Of a DNA stretch of 64,000 nt, positions 1 to 8,128 are shown piece after piece. A program made the translations under genes and the position numbers. A model generated the notes under the pieces. That model worked only from the letters and a program-made list of their open reading frames with translations, was not told the origin of the DNA and searched no databases. Each line of letters begins with the position of its first letter. Position 1 is the stretch's first letter. This stretch comes from CAZXWN01 sp964644695 [NCBI: uncultured bacterium] (GTDB taxonomy: Bacteria; UBP4; UBA4092). Location of the stretch: NCBI GenBank assembly GCA_964644695.1, contig CAZXWN010000002.1, positions 169,241 to 233,240 of the forward strand, written 5' to 3'.

Positions 1-761
1 ATTATAGCCTGTCGGAGACTGGTGGGGAACTATAACGACACTGTGAGACTTCCCAGAACCAGCACCATTATAGCCTGTCGGAGACTGGTGGGGAACTATA
101 ACAATAAAAACCTCTCTACCTTTAATTAGATAATTATAGCCTGTCGGAGACTGGTGGGGAACTATAACGTGCTGGATTCTCGGTTGATAAGAATAGTAAT
201 TATAGCCTGTCGGAGACTGGTGGGGAACTATAACTCTCCACTATCAACGATTCGCATCGTGTTTATTATAGCCTGTCGGAGACTGGTGGGGAACTATAAC
301 GAATGTAATTTGATGCCTTTTCAGCTTGGGATTATAGCCTGTCGGAGACTGGTGGGGAACTATAACTACCCGTGCACGGCGGGTTTGGCGTTTTTAATTA
401 TAGCCTGTCGGAGACTGGTGGGGAACTATAACCATTAGCAACATCGGTAGCGGATTCACGGAATTATAGCCTGTCGGAGACTGGTGGGGAACTATAACAC
501 ATAAAAAGCGTCTTTAATAACTCCCTCAATTATAGCCTGTCGGAGACTGGTGGGGAACTATAACCTTTAACAATGTAACGGCCATCCTCTAATATTATAG
601 CCTGTCGGAGACTGGTGGGGAACTATAACTGTCGTCATGGGCGGCCTTGATTATAAAGAATTATAGCCTGTCGGAGACTGGTGGGGAACTATAACGAGAC
701 CGTAAACCTCTTAGGAGCTAATAAAATTATAGCCTGTCGGAGACTGGTGGGGAATTATAAC
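1..761 (-). CRISPR. CRISPR array, 12 repeats of 36 bp (continues left of window)
   Basis: Twelve 36-bp direct repeats start at 1, 67, 133, 199, 265, 331, 397, 463, 529, 594, 660 and 726. They enclose 11 unique spacers of 30 nt, except 565-593, which is 29 nt. Repeats 1-11 are identical; the last (726-761) has one substitution at 755. Read on the minus strand each repeat begins GTTATAGTTCCCC and ends GGCTATAAT, the style of Cas9 crRNA repeats. The tracrRNA gene on the right is on the plus strand and its anti-repeat can pair only with a minus-strand transcript, so the array is assigned to minus. Every repeat therefore ends in a perfect TATAAT, as in type II-C arrays where each repeat carries a promoter. 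The window opens exactly on a repeat, so the array and the cas genes probably continue to the left. Confidence 0.97.
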
Positions 762-780
762 TTGCAGAGTCGAAACTCAA
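754..780 (-). promoter_or_regulatory. Possible array promoter at the outermost repeat
   Basis: On the minus strand TTGAGT (780-775) is followed after 15 bp by TATAAT (759-754). The -10 hexamer exists only because the outermost repeat carries C-to-T at 755; the normal repeat reads TATAGT there. It would drive transcription into the array. The spacing is short, so this is a suggestion. Confidence 0.35.
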
Positions 781-804
781 GTTTATAAAATATTATTTTA
801 GGTC

Positions 805-832
805 TTGCATTCAGGTATAAGTTGACTATAAT
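805..832 (+). promoter_or_regulatory. Sigma-70 promoter of the tracrRNA
   Basis: TTGCAT (805-810), a 16-bp spacer and a consensus TATAAT (827-832). The predicted start near 839 lies about 16 nt before the anti-repeat, as expected for a tracrRNA gene. Confidence 0.7.
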
Positions 833-838
833 AGATTT

Positions 839-955
839 CAGTTATAGTGACTTCTAGCCTGTCGGAGAAATGGTGCGTTACTATAATAAGGATGGAGCCC
901 TCCATCCGCAGGGTATCCCCTGACAGATTTCGATTTGTCAGGGGTAGCCTTTTTA
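839..955 (+). ncRNA. tracrRNA of a type II CRISPR-Cas system
   Basis: A diverged copy of the CRISPR repeat lies at 851-888. Bases 855-868 (TAGCCTGTCGGAGA) match the repeat exactly, the middle diverges, and 881-886 (CTATAA) match again. Paired with a minus-strand crRNA this gives a lower stem of about 6-7 bp, an internal bulge and a 14-bp upper stem, the form of a Cas9 crRNA:tracrRNA duplex. AATAAGG follows, then a perfect hairpin (890-896 with 901-907, loop GCCC), then a 9-bp terminator hairpin (917-925 with 936-944) and TTTTT at 950-954. This order is that of known Cas9 tracrRNAs such as that of Campylobacter. Predicted length is about 117 nt. It should act in the array transcript's processing and in Cas9 loading; cas9 is not in the window. 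Confidence 0.88.
917..954 (+). terminator. Rho-independent terminator of the tracrRNA
   Basis: CCCCTGACA (917-925) pairs perfectly with TGTCAGGGG (936-944) around a 10-nt loop, with TTTTT at 950-954. In Cas9 systems the terminator hairpin is usually also a structural part of the guide scaffold. Confidence 0.85.
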
Positions 956-1052
956 TGGGGGCAAGTGCGAATTGGGGCTACCACTCATTTGTTTTGCGAA
1001 GTATTCCAAGAAATAAATGAGTGGCGAAGGCAATTTTGTATCAGTTAATTTA

Positions 1053-1061
1053 TGTTACAAT
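1053..1061 (+). promoter_or_regulatory. Extended -10 promoter, possibly leaderless
   Basis: TGTTACAAT is an extended -10 element (TGn plus TACAAT). The predicted transcription start falls at about 1068, the A of the ATG of the next gene, and no ribosome-binding site is visible. A leaderless mRNA is possible. Confidence 0.4.
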
Positions 1062-1067
1062 CTGCCC

Positions 1068-1478
1068 ATGCATAACAAACTATTGATTCCCAAGATTGTT
1101 TTAGTCTTAGTCACATTACTTTTTGGTGCTGCGTTATTTTTTGCCTCACTGGTAGCATTACTTTCTGAAAATCCCCAAGTCAGTGACGGTATTGTAGTGC
1201 AGATCGTTTTTACTATTGTTGTATTTATTCCCACTTTTATTATTGTTGGGGTAATGACCTTTGTTATGAAGCATTTCCTGCCTAAGATAAATCCATTCAT
1301 TATTGCCCTTCCCTTTGTCAGCTGTATTTTTTATTATCACAATTTATCCTGGGGAGATTGGTGTTATTACATTGTTCCGATGGTTTTGTGGGGTGGATAC
1401 ATCTATGGGATTTATGAAGTATTTATTCCGGAAAAGAAGTCCGTGCCTGTTCTGGTTGATGATTCACTCTCAGATTAA
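1068..1478 (+). CDS. Small integral membrane protein, unknown function
   Basis: I do not recognise this 136-residue protein. It begins MHNKLLIPKIVLVLV and is very hydrophobic, with about four likely membrane segments (near residues 5-30, 43-68, 75-90 and 98-118) and a short charged tail (IPEKKSVPVLVDDSLSD). The reading frame stays open upstream to an ATG at 1017, but 1068 sits just after an extended -10 box, so the longer form is less likely. It stands alone between the tracrRNA and the SBBP protein gene. Nothing in it resembles a Cas protein, and the role in the cell is open. Confidence 0.65.
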   Translation: MHNKLLIPKIVLVLVTLLFGAALFFASLVALLSENPQVSDGIVVQIVFTIVVFIPTFIIVGVMTFVMKHFLPKINPFIIALPFVSCIFYYHNLSWGDWCYYIVPMVLWGGYIYGIYEVFIPEKKSVPVLVDDSLSD

Positions 1479-1659
1479 TCTCTCGTTTTGTGGATGACAT
1501 ATCTCCGTTTTTGATGAGTTCCCCTATTGAGTTTCTGTCGGATATTTCTGATTGATTTATCCATCTCCCTTTATCTTTAAGTCTTCCTGTCTGTTTTTCT
1601 TTTACCCCAAAAAAAGTAAAATAATGTGAATTATCCAAAATAATGTAACTTATAACTTA

Positions 1660-1688
1660 TTGAAACTAAGATATATAAGGACTATACT
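1660..1688 (+). promoter_or_regulatory. Sigma-70 promoter of the SBBP protein gene
   Basis: TTGAAA (1660-1665), 17-bp spacer, TATACT (1683-1688). The predicted start near 1695 lies 29 nt before ATG 1724 and after the alternative GTG at 1691, which supports 1724 as the start codon. Confidence 0.6.
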
Positions 1689-1723
1689 CAGTGAGATTAA
1701 ATACAATATGGGAGTTATCTTTG

Positions 1724-4700
1724 ATGAGACTAAAAGCTGGAACCTTAAGAAAACTTGTTTGTCTATCTTTTGGATTATTTGTACTAGGTACAAGTTGGGC
1801 AAGTACATCAGAAAAGTTACCGACAGGAAGGTTGCCTCTCTACTTTATAGAGAATCAGGGACAGATCAACAATCAAATCAAGTATTACTCCCCGGAAGGG
1901 CAGTTTTACTTTACTCCTGAGGGTATGTTTACCCATCTGATAGAGAGAGAATCATTAGAAACGAGTGGACAGGACTCAACATTAATTCATGAAAAACATG
2001 TTGTCTTAAAGAAAAGGTTTTTAAACTCGAACACCTCTTGTGAGATTGTGGGTGAAGATGAGCTTCCCGGTAAAGTAAACTTCTTTGTTGGGAAAGATTC
2101 TACTCAGTGGAAGACCCATTTGCGGATATATAAACAGCTCCGGTATAAGAATATCTATCCGGGAATTGACCTGGTGTACCATGGGAAAAATGGACCTACG
2201 GAATATGACCTGGTCGTAAATCCAGGAGCTTCTGTTTCTCAGATACAGTCAGTCATTGAAGGTGCCGACAAGCTGGAACTTTCTTCTGATGGGGATCTGC
2301 TGGTACATACCCGGTTAGGGATCCTGAAAGAGAAATCGCCTGTTTCTTATCAAGACATCTCCGGGACTAAACACTCTGTCCCCAGTCAGTTTACCCTGTT
2401 ATCAGATAATACACTTACATTTTCAGTTCCACAGTATGTGAAGTCTAAAACACTCACGATAGACCCGTTGATTTATTCCAGTTTCCTGGGCTCTAACGAT
2501 GTTTTATCATTGAACAACGATGTTAAGATTGCTGTTGATCCGGAAGGTAATTACTATATTGCAGGGGTTACTAAATCCAACAGTTTTCCCACCACCCCTG
2601 GGTCCTATGACAGAACTTACAGTGGTGAAGAAGACGGATTTATCACTAAAATCAATGCCGCGGGTACAGAGATTATCTTCTCAACTTATTTAGGGGGATC
2701 CTTAAAAGATCTCATCAGCGGGATGTGTATTGATACGGCAGGAAATGTTTATGTGACGGGAATGACCAAATCGACAAATTTTCCCATCACCTCTGGAGCG
2801 TATGACTCAACACTGAATCTATATGATTACACCGATGTATTCGTATCTAAATTGAGTGCTTCTGGAGCCAGTTTAGAGTATTCAACTCTTCTCGGTGGAG
2901 ACAAGACTGAAAGTTCACTTGATATTGCAGTCGATTTAGATGGATGTGCGTATGTAGTGGGATTTACCTCTTCTCCAGTTTTTTTTCCATTAGTATCTGC
3001 TTTTGATACGACAGGTAATTCTAATGGTAATGGTTACATCACTAAATTAAATTCCACAGGTACTGCCCTTGAATATTCCTCCTTTATTAGCGGATCTGCT
3101 TGGACCCAGGCACTGGGTGTTGCTGTTGACTCTAGTAAAAAGGCCTATATTGTAGGTGCTACTTATTCCTCTGATTTTCCAGTTACCGCAGATGCCATTG
3201 ATTCTACATATAACGCAGGTGGAGATGGATTCTTGACCGTTTTAGAGCCTTCAGGAGCGCTCTCTTACTCTACTTATCTGGGGGGATCAGGTACGGAATA
3301 TGTTTATAGCGTAGCGCTGGATAGTGTGGGGGATATCTATGTTGCCGGATTAACTTCTTCCATAGATTATCCGACTACGCCTGGGGTTGTGAGGAGATAT
3401 TTCGTTGGTCAGGAAGATGCTTTTGTTACGAAGTTGAACCCTGCCGGAACCCAGATGTTGTATTCAACATATCTTGCTGGGTCCGGTGAAGACTATGTTA
3501 ATGCTATTAAAATAAGTTCCCGGGGTACGGCTGTTGTTACCGGTTATACCTCATCAACAAACTTTCCGGTATCAAGTTATCCAATAGACAATACTGCCAA
3601 CGGGAATGGAGATGTTTTCGTTTCTGAACTAAACTCAACAGGTACAGCATTACTTTACTCAACTTATCTGGGCGGCAGTGGTAAAGATCATGGTTCTTCA
3701 CTGGCTTTTGATAGTGCTGGGAATGTTTGTATAGCTGGATATACTGAATCTGCGAGTTTTCCGATCACAAAAACTGCACTTGTAAAAAATTACAATAATA
3801 ACTTTTTTGCCAAGTTATCTTTGATAAATGCATTGCCTTCTTATTATCCGAATATTTCCAACCTGCCAGACTTGAAGTTATTTACTTATGAAAGTGTTTC
3901 TAATATTTTCAGTTTGGAAGATTACAACAACGGCCCCGCGGGTGAAAATTACAGTTTTGCGACGAATTTTCTAAGTTTGGGGAGTTTATCCGGGAGTTAC
4001 GTTTCGCAGGGTGCTTACAGTAGTGGGACCTGTGGAACGAATACTTATGTAGTGAGTAATCTATACGGTTCCTGTACGGTCAGCAATAAGGTGAAGTATT
4101 CCACTTACAAAATGCGGAAGTTACCGGATGTTGCCTTAAAACCTGGACAATCAGAACATTTTGATATTACAGCATATTGTTATGATACGGCAGGTGCTGC
4201 TGTGGCCCCCAGTTTTGGGTATCCAGACAGTATTCTGGAAGGAAATCCGTCTTGGGTCACCGGAAACTGGGATGGAACTACCCATGTACTAATTAGCTCC
4301 CAGAGTGGTTTTACAACAGGTCAATCCCATCTTGACCTTATTTCCTCGACAATAACGACTGAACCTTTCACAACAGATTATGATGTCGAACGAATCAATG
4401 TCTATCCGGATTTGTTAAGTGGAGGGGCCTTTTCTTCAGATACGGACCTGAATGCCCAGTTTGGTGTGGAAGGGATAAGTGGACTCAGTCTTCCGACTCT
4501 TGGGTATCAATCGACAGTGACTGATAATGGGGGGAGAGAACTCTCTGGCGTGGTATCTTTTGGGTTTACAGGGAATACCGAGGGTGTGAAATTGACTCCC
4601 AATATAGACACGATGGTGTCCTGTGATAGTGGAGCCTGGTACACCGCCCGGATCCGAGTCTTTAGCCCGAACGTGGGAAATACGATGGAAGCCCAGGTCT

Positions 4701-5485
4701 ATAACTTCCGAGGTATTATTCCCTCAGACAGTGTGGTGGATTTAGGCGCGAATATCCTGTTTGGAGTGCCTACGACTTGGAGTTGGGTCGATATTCCGGT
4801 TTATACCACAGCGACCGGTAAGGGATATCCTCAAATCATCCTGAAAGGTGGAAGCACCTCAGGAACGGTTTACCTCCAGTCTGTCCAATACTTCAAGGGA
4901 ACGCCCGCCTTGATGGATACGAACCGTGGGAACCATGATTTGAATTATGCCTATGCCAAACCGACGACAATGGACCAGCTGACAACAGGATGGGCCAATG
5001 GTGAGCTTTACGGGACCGAGACTCCCACGGGAGTAGGGTTTAGCTTTGAGAGCAGTGTGTTGGTATTGGATTATTCGGGTGCTTCAGCCGGTAATCAAAA
5101 GGGTTCTAAAGTCACCGCCAAGAAACCGGCCGGTGGTGTTTATACTGGTGCCACGCTTCCTGGATATCAGGCGGGTATGAAGATTCAGGTCACAAAAGCC
5201 TCGGGAAGTTTCAATACCTATAATGCGATATTATTACTGGCCTGTTACGGAGTTCAGAATGAGGGTGGATATGATTTCTGGAGTACAGGAGGACAGTTGA
5301 TAGCTTCCGCTCAGTTTGGTGATATCAGTAATGGGTGGCATTATCTGGCGGCTCCGGTGCGGAATCCGTGGCAACAGTTCCAGTTTGTTACAAAGAATGA
5401 CCAGGCTGGCAAGATCCAAGTCCATGAAGTTGATTTTCTTCGAGACCGGGATGATACCAATTTGGGAGATGGAACTCTTTTTTAA
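1724..5485 (+). CDS. Secreted SBBP beta-propeller repeat protein
   Basis: This 1253-residue protein starts with a signal peptide (MRLKAGTLRKLVCLSFGLFV..., likely cleaved after TSWA). The N-terminal 250 residues carry the ENQGQ motif and the YPGIDLVYHG and EYDLVV motifs found in front of SBBP propellers. Seven consecutive repeats follow (about nt 2520-3830), each with a core like VDSxGNxYVxGxTxSxxFP and ending in YSTYLGGS, so a complete seven-blade propeller is likely. The last 550 residues look like extracellular beta-rich modules (FGVEGISGLSLP, SVQYFKGTP). GGAG at 1711-1714 is well placed for ATG 1724; a GTG at 1691 is the alternative. Such proteins are exported or surface attached; ligand or enzyme activity is unknown. 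It is followed by a terminator repeat also found behind the kelch-like gene near 23.9 kb. Confidence 0.88.
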   Translation: MRLKAGTLRKLVCLSFGLFVLGTSWASTSEKLPTGRLPLYFIENQGQINNQIKYYSPEGQFYFTPEGMFTHLIERESLETSGQDSTLIHEKHVVLKKRFLNSNTSCEIVGEDELPGKVNFFVGKDSTQWKTHLRIYKQLRYKNIYPGIDLVYHGKNGPTEYDLVVNPGASVSQIQSVIEGADKLELSSDGDLLVHTRLGILKEKSPVSYQDISGTKHSVPSQFTLLSDNTLTFSVPQYVKSKTLTIDPLIYSSFLGSNDVLSLNNDVKIAVDPEGNYYIAGVTKSNSFPTTPGSYDRTYSGEEDGFITKINAAGTEIIFSTYLGGSLKDLISGMCIDTAGNVYVTGMTKSTNFPITSGAYDSTLNLYDYTDVFVSKLSASGASLEYSTLLGGDKTESSLDIAVDLDGCAYVVGFTSSPVFFPLVSAFDTTGNSNGNGYITKLNSTGTALEYSSFISGSAWTQALGVAVDSSKKAYIVGATYSSDFPVTADAIDSTYNAGGDGFLTVLEPSGALSYSTYLGGSGTEYVYSVALDSVGDIYVAGLTSSIDYPTTPGVVRRYFVGQEDAFVTKLNPAGTQMLYSTYLAGSGEDYVNAIKISSRGTAVVTGYTSSTNFPVSSYPIDNTANGNGDVFVSELNSTGTALLYSTYLGGSGKDHGSSLAFDSAGNVCIAGYTESASFPITKTALVKNYNNNFFAKLSLINALPSYYPNISNLPDLKLFTYESVSNIFSLEDYNNGPAGENYSFATNFLSLGSLSGSYVSQGAYSSGTCGTNTYVVSNLYGSCTVSNKVKYSTYKMRKLPDVALKPGQSEHFDITAYCYDTAGAAVAPSFGYPDSILEGNPSWVTGNWDGTTHVLISSQSGFTTGQSHLDLISSTITTEPFTTDYDVERINVYPDLLSGGAFSSDTDLNAQFGVEGISGLSLPTLGYQSTVTDNGGRELSGVVSFGFTGNTEGVKLTPNIDTMVSCDSGAWYTARIRVFSPNVGNTMEAQVYNFRGIIPSDSVVDLGANILFGVPTTWSWVDIPVYTTATGKGYPQIILKGGSTSGTVYLQSVQYFKGTPALMDTNRGNHDLNYAYAKPTTMDQLTTGWANGELYGTETPTGVGFSFESSVLVLDYSGASAGNQKGSKVTAKKPAGGVYTGATLPGYQAGMKIQVTKASGSFNTYNAILLLACYGVQNEGGYDFWSTGGQLIASAQFGDISNGWHYLAAPVRNPWQQFQFVTKNDQAGKIQVHEVDFLRDRDDTNLGDGTLF

Positions 5486-5511
5486 CAGTCGGATATAAAG
5501 ACACAATAAAA

Positions 5512-5560
5512 TCAGGGGTGTTGCATCGGTTTCCAACCGGTGGACACCCCTGATTCTTTT
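5512..5560 (+). terminator. Long-stem terminator, dispersed copy 1
   Basis: TCAGGGGTGT (5512-5521) pairs with ACACCCCTGA (5544-5553). Inside it CATCGGTT pairs with AACCGGTG around a TCC loop, giving an almost continuous 18-bp stem, followed by TTCTTTTT. A near-identical copy lies at 23973-24021. Both sit between converging genes, so the element may stop transcription from both sides. Confidence 0.8.
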
Positions 5561-5644
5561 TATGGGGGAAGATACATGAACTACTGGCAAAAGTGCCAGG
5601 ATGTTCTTTGACAATTAAATCAGTTAAAAAATCTAGTCAATCTG

Positions 5645-7432
5645 TCATATTGATTGGAGATGGTCAATAAAGGGTTGTGGAGTATTCCATCCGAGGGTTT
5701 TATCAAAAAGGAAATACCATGAAAATTCAGTAGTTCCCAGAGATATCTTATCTGCCGTTTTAAGGGTGAGTGGTCCCCGGCTTCCGATATGCCGTTCCAG
5801 TTGTAGAGGATTGATTGGTTTGGATGAATTGGAAATCCAGAGGCAATTAGTTCCATCACTCAGCCGGGCAAATCCATCAACAAATGACCATGCCAGATGA
5901 GTCCCTCCCTGCCAAGAATAATTCAGGGTCGAGTCGATTGCGGAGGACACCTTATCCCGGATGATCACGCCCCGATATTCTTGATTAATGAAAATGACTT
6001 CTCGATGGATTTGGGTATGGGCCGGCAGGTTTTCGTAACAGTCCGTTAAATCAATCAGGCAGGATTCCAGACCCTGTTCCAGCGCTTTTAAGTGAAGAAG
6101 TTTGCCTGAATGTCGGGTTTGTTGAATCCCACTGATTACGGGGGCGTTATGAGCTTCCGGTCCAATGGAGAAATCCCTCTCCGGTCCCTGTCGATATTGT
6201 TGATATCCCGGGTCCGTGATCCAGAACCGATTGAAGGCCCCGATAACGACCTGTCCATTATCATAATGAAGGTGGTGAGTATCTACATTGTTTAATGAAA
6301 CAGTGATAGCGATGTCATGACTATCCCATCCAGACCGGAAGGTTATCGAGGCTGGATGTTTCATAGGCTGAATCACCGGTTCTTCTTCGGAAAAAGTGTT
6401 GTGCAGGGTATGTGTGAGAAGTGTTGCCGGTCTTCGGACGGGAGGAATACGATTGATCAACCAGCCTCCGTCTTTCCATCCATACCACTGAACCCAATAA
6501 CGGATGACATCCATCCAGAAGTACATCTCTGGTTCGGTGTCAGCAACAGGAGCATGCAAATCTAATCGGCCGGGTAATGTGTGGTGAATCCAGATATCCA
6601 GAACGGAGCGGAAAGCCGATTCTGCAGATCGAATCAGATCCTGTTTGTCCGGATGTTGGTCAATCCATTGAACCAGAGAATCCAGTAGAAATCCGTCATA
6701 GGAGGTCCCTTCACTGTAATTCTCTGACTGGAATTTACACCAGGTTTCCAACAGTTGTCTGGATTTCCTGTCTAGTGAATCCGATAAGGGATGATTTAAC
6801 AATCGGGCAAGAGAAGCTGAGCTGACCAGAATAATACTGGGGATATTATGAATATCCTGAATAGTGAAATGCTCTTTAGATGCCCAGGTATTTTCAAACC
6901 AGGGCTGGATATCCCGATTCAGTAATAACAGAGCGGTTTCAAGGACCTTACTGTATTTATTCAAGTCCCAATCTTCTTTGTGAGAAAGGAAAAAAGCCAG
7001 AGATGCAGCCAAATGTCCTGTACATAAACCGGCAAATCCAGGCCCTTCATGAGAACGGGACCAGTTTGATAGAGAAACTAATTCGTTTTGGAGGAGATCT
7101 CCTGCCTGGGTGTCTTTTTTCTTTTTCCATGCCGTGTAGAGGATTTCCCATCGCTCCCGAAGTTCCCATGCCAACCAGATGCTCCAGGGATAGTCAATCG
7201 TCATTTCGGGGATTCCTTTGGGGAGTGGAGGAATATCTGTTACTGGAAGAGGAAAGGATATTCGATACCCAATTCGGTAAAAATAGACATGGAGTTCCCG
7301 CCGGTTGATTTCTTCATGCAGCCTTCGTTCAAAATCCCGATTCAGGTCATCCTGATTCCAATCCGTTAATCCTCTGGGAATGAAAGAAGCCGTTTCAAAA
7401 GCGGAAGGATCATAATTCAAATATTTATACAT
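5645..7432 (-). CDS. Heparinase II/III-like protein
   Basis: The 595-residue product has the two-part build of heparinase II/III and alginate-lyase-like enzymes: an alpha-helical N-terminal half and a beta-sandwich C-terminal half. The latter contains HHLHYDNGQVVIG, WITDPGYQQY and HNAPVISGIQQ, the conserved histidine/aspartate segments of the family. These enzymes cleave acidic polysaccharides by beta-elimination; the substrate here cannot be told. No signal peptide is visible, so it may act inside the cell. ATG 7432 has GGGA nine bases upstream. A longer form from 7453 is open, but that ATG overlaps a TACAAT -10 box. It ends facing the SBBP gene across a shared terminator. Confidence 0.75.
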   Translation of the reverse strand: MYKYLNYDPSAFETASFIPRGLTDWNQDDLNRDFERRLHEEINRRELHVYFYRIGYRISFPLPVTDIPPLPKGIPEMTIDYPWSIWLAWELRERWEILYTAWKKKKDTQAGDLLQNELVSLSNWSRSHEGPGFAGLCTGHLAASLAFFLSHKEDWDLNKYSKVLETALLLLNRDIQPWFENTWASKEHFTIQDIHNIPSIILVSSASLARLLNHPLSDSLDRKSRQLLETWCKFQSENYSEGTSYDGFLLDSLVQWIDQHPDKQDLIRSAESAFRSVLDIWIHHTLPGRLDLHAPVADTEPEMYFWMDVIRYWVQWYGWKDGGWLINRIPPVRRPATLLTHTLHNTFSEEEPVIQPMKHPASITFRSGWDSHDIAITVSLNNVDTHHLHYDNGQVVIGAFNRFWITDPGYQQYRQGPERDFSIGPEAHNAPVISGIQQTRHSGKLLHLKALEQGLESCLIDLTDCYENLPAHTQIHREVIFINQEYRGVIIRDKVSSAIDSTLNYSWQGGTHLAWSFVDGFARLSDGTNCLWISNSSKPINPLQLERHIGSRGPLTLKTADKISLGTTEFSWYFLFDKTLGWNTPQPFIDHLQSI

Positions 7433-7533
7433 AACAAAACATCCCGATTCCATTGTATAGAATTATTCATTACTAAAAAATTCTTACATGAATCATCGGT
7501 GGCTGGCTAGTTTATGGTGATTGTTTGATGTTG

Positions 7534-8028
7534 TTATTTTCGTGGAGGTTCCGCCAGATACCATTTCTGGTAATGGTGATAGTTGAAGTGGGTGACCGTC
7601 GAGGTCCCAATGGTCAGGATCTCAGTCACAGACCCTCCAAACAATTCCACATTTGTTCCGGAAATGACATATCCTCTGGAATGTTTTGCGGGTATATCGC
7701 TGAAGGTCTGGTCATACAAATAGGGTATGGGCTTCCCCTTATTTTTCATGTTCAGGGGGATTTGGGGCATATAGGCAATGGGTGTTGTGAGTGAATGCGG
7801 GACAATATGACGGCCCTGGGTATCCAAATCGGGAGCAGGATAAGTGTCGTAGTCCACATTGTAACCTTCCAAGGCAACGGAGATATTTAGTATTGATTTC
7901 AAATCCAGATTTTTACTAAAATCAATATCCTGTGTCCGGTATTCCTGGCGCAGAGTGTCTGCTATCGCAAAAACGATAAATATGGGTAATGCTGCCATGA
8001 TGAAAATATTAATATTGAACCGACGCAT
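7534..8028 (-). CDS. Pseudopilin (GspG)-like anchored protein
   Basis: This 164-residue protein has one N-terminal membrane segment (INIFIMAALPIFIVFAI) and a soluble part. Residues 48-105 (LEGYNVDYDTYPAPD...LTTPIAYMPQIPLNM) resemble the C-terminal domain of type II secretion major pseudopilins, where a helix is followed by YP and LTTPxAY. The usual prepilin peptidase site (G followed by FTLxE) is absent, so it may be a membrane-anchored relative rather than a processed pilin. GAGGG lies 8 nt before the start. No secretion genes are adjacent. It is divergent from the UbiA gene. Confidence 0.6.
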   Translation of the reverse strand: MRRFNINIFIMAALPIFIVFAIADTLRQEYRTQDIDFSKNLDLKSILNISVALEGYNVDYDTYPAPDLDTQGRHIVPHSLTTPIAYMPQIPLNMKNKGKPIPYLYDQTFSDIPAKHSRGYVISGTNVELFGGSVTEILTIGTSTVTHFNYHHYQKWYLAEPPRK

Positions 8029-8128
8029 ATTTTAGCCCTCACTTTTTGTATGTTTGATACATTATCCCGCTTTGATTGTAGTTAAATAAAGAGGAAATGA
8101 CAACCTGAAATGGCCAGGATTCTTTATA

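Noticed and set aside
154-438. 94-residue open frame in the CRISPR array
   Set aside because: It repeats IIACRRLVGNYN because it reads through repeats and spacers; not a gene.
851-888. Degenerate thirteenth CRISPR repeat
   Set aside because: Promoter upstream, hairpins and terminator downstream, and the pattern of match and mismatch fit an anti-repeat better than a decayed array unit.
1017-1067. Upstream extension of the small membrane protein
   Set aside because: ATG 1017 would lie upstream of a good extended -10 box; the region does not look coding.
6880-7308. 142-residue plus-strand frame
   Set aside because: Antisense to the heparinase-like gene, no start signals.
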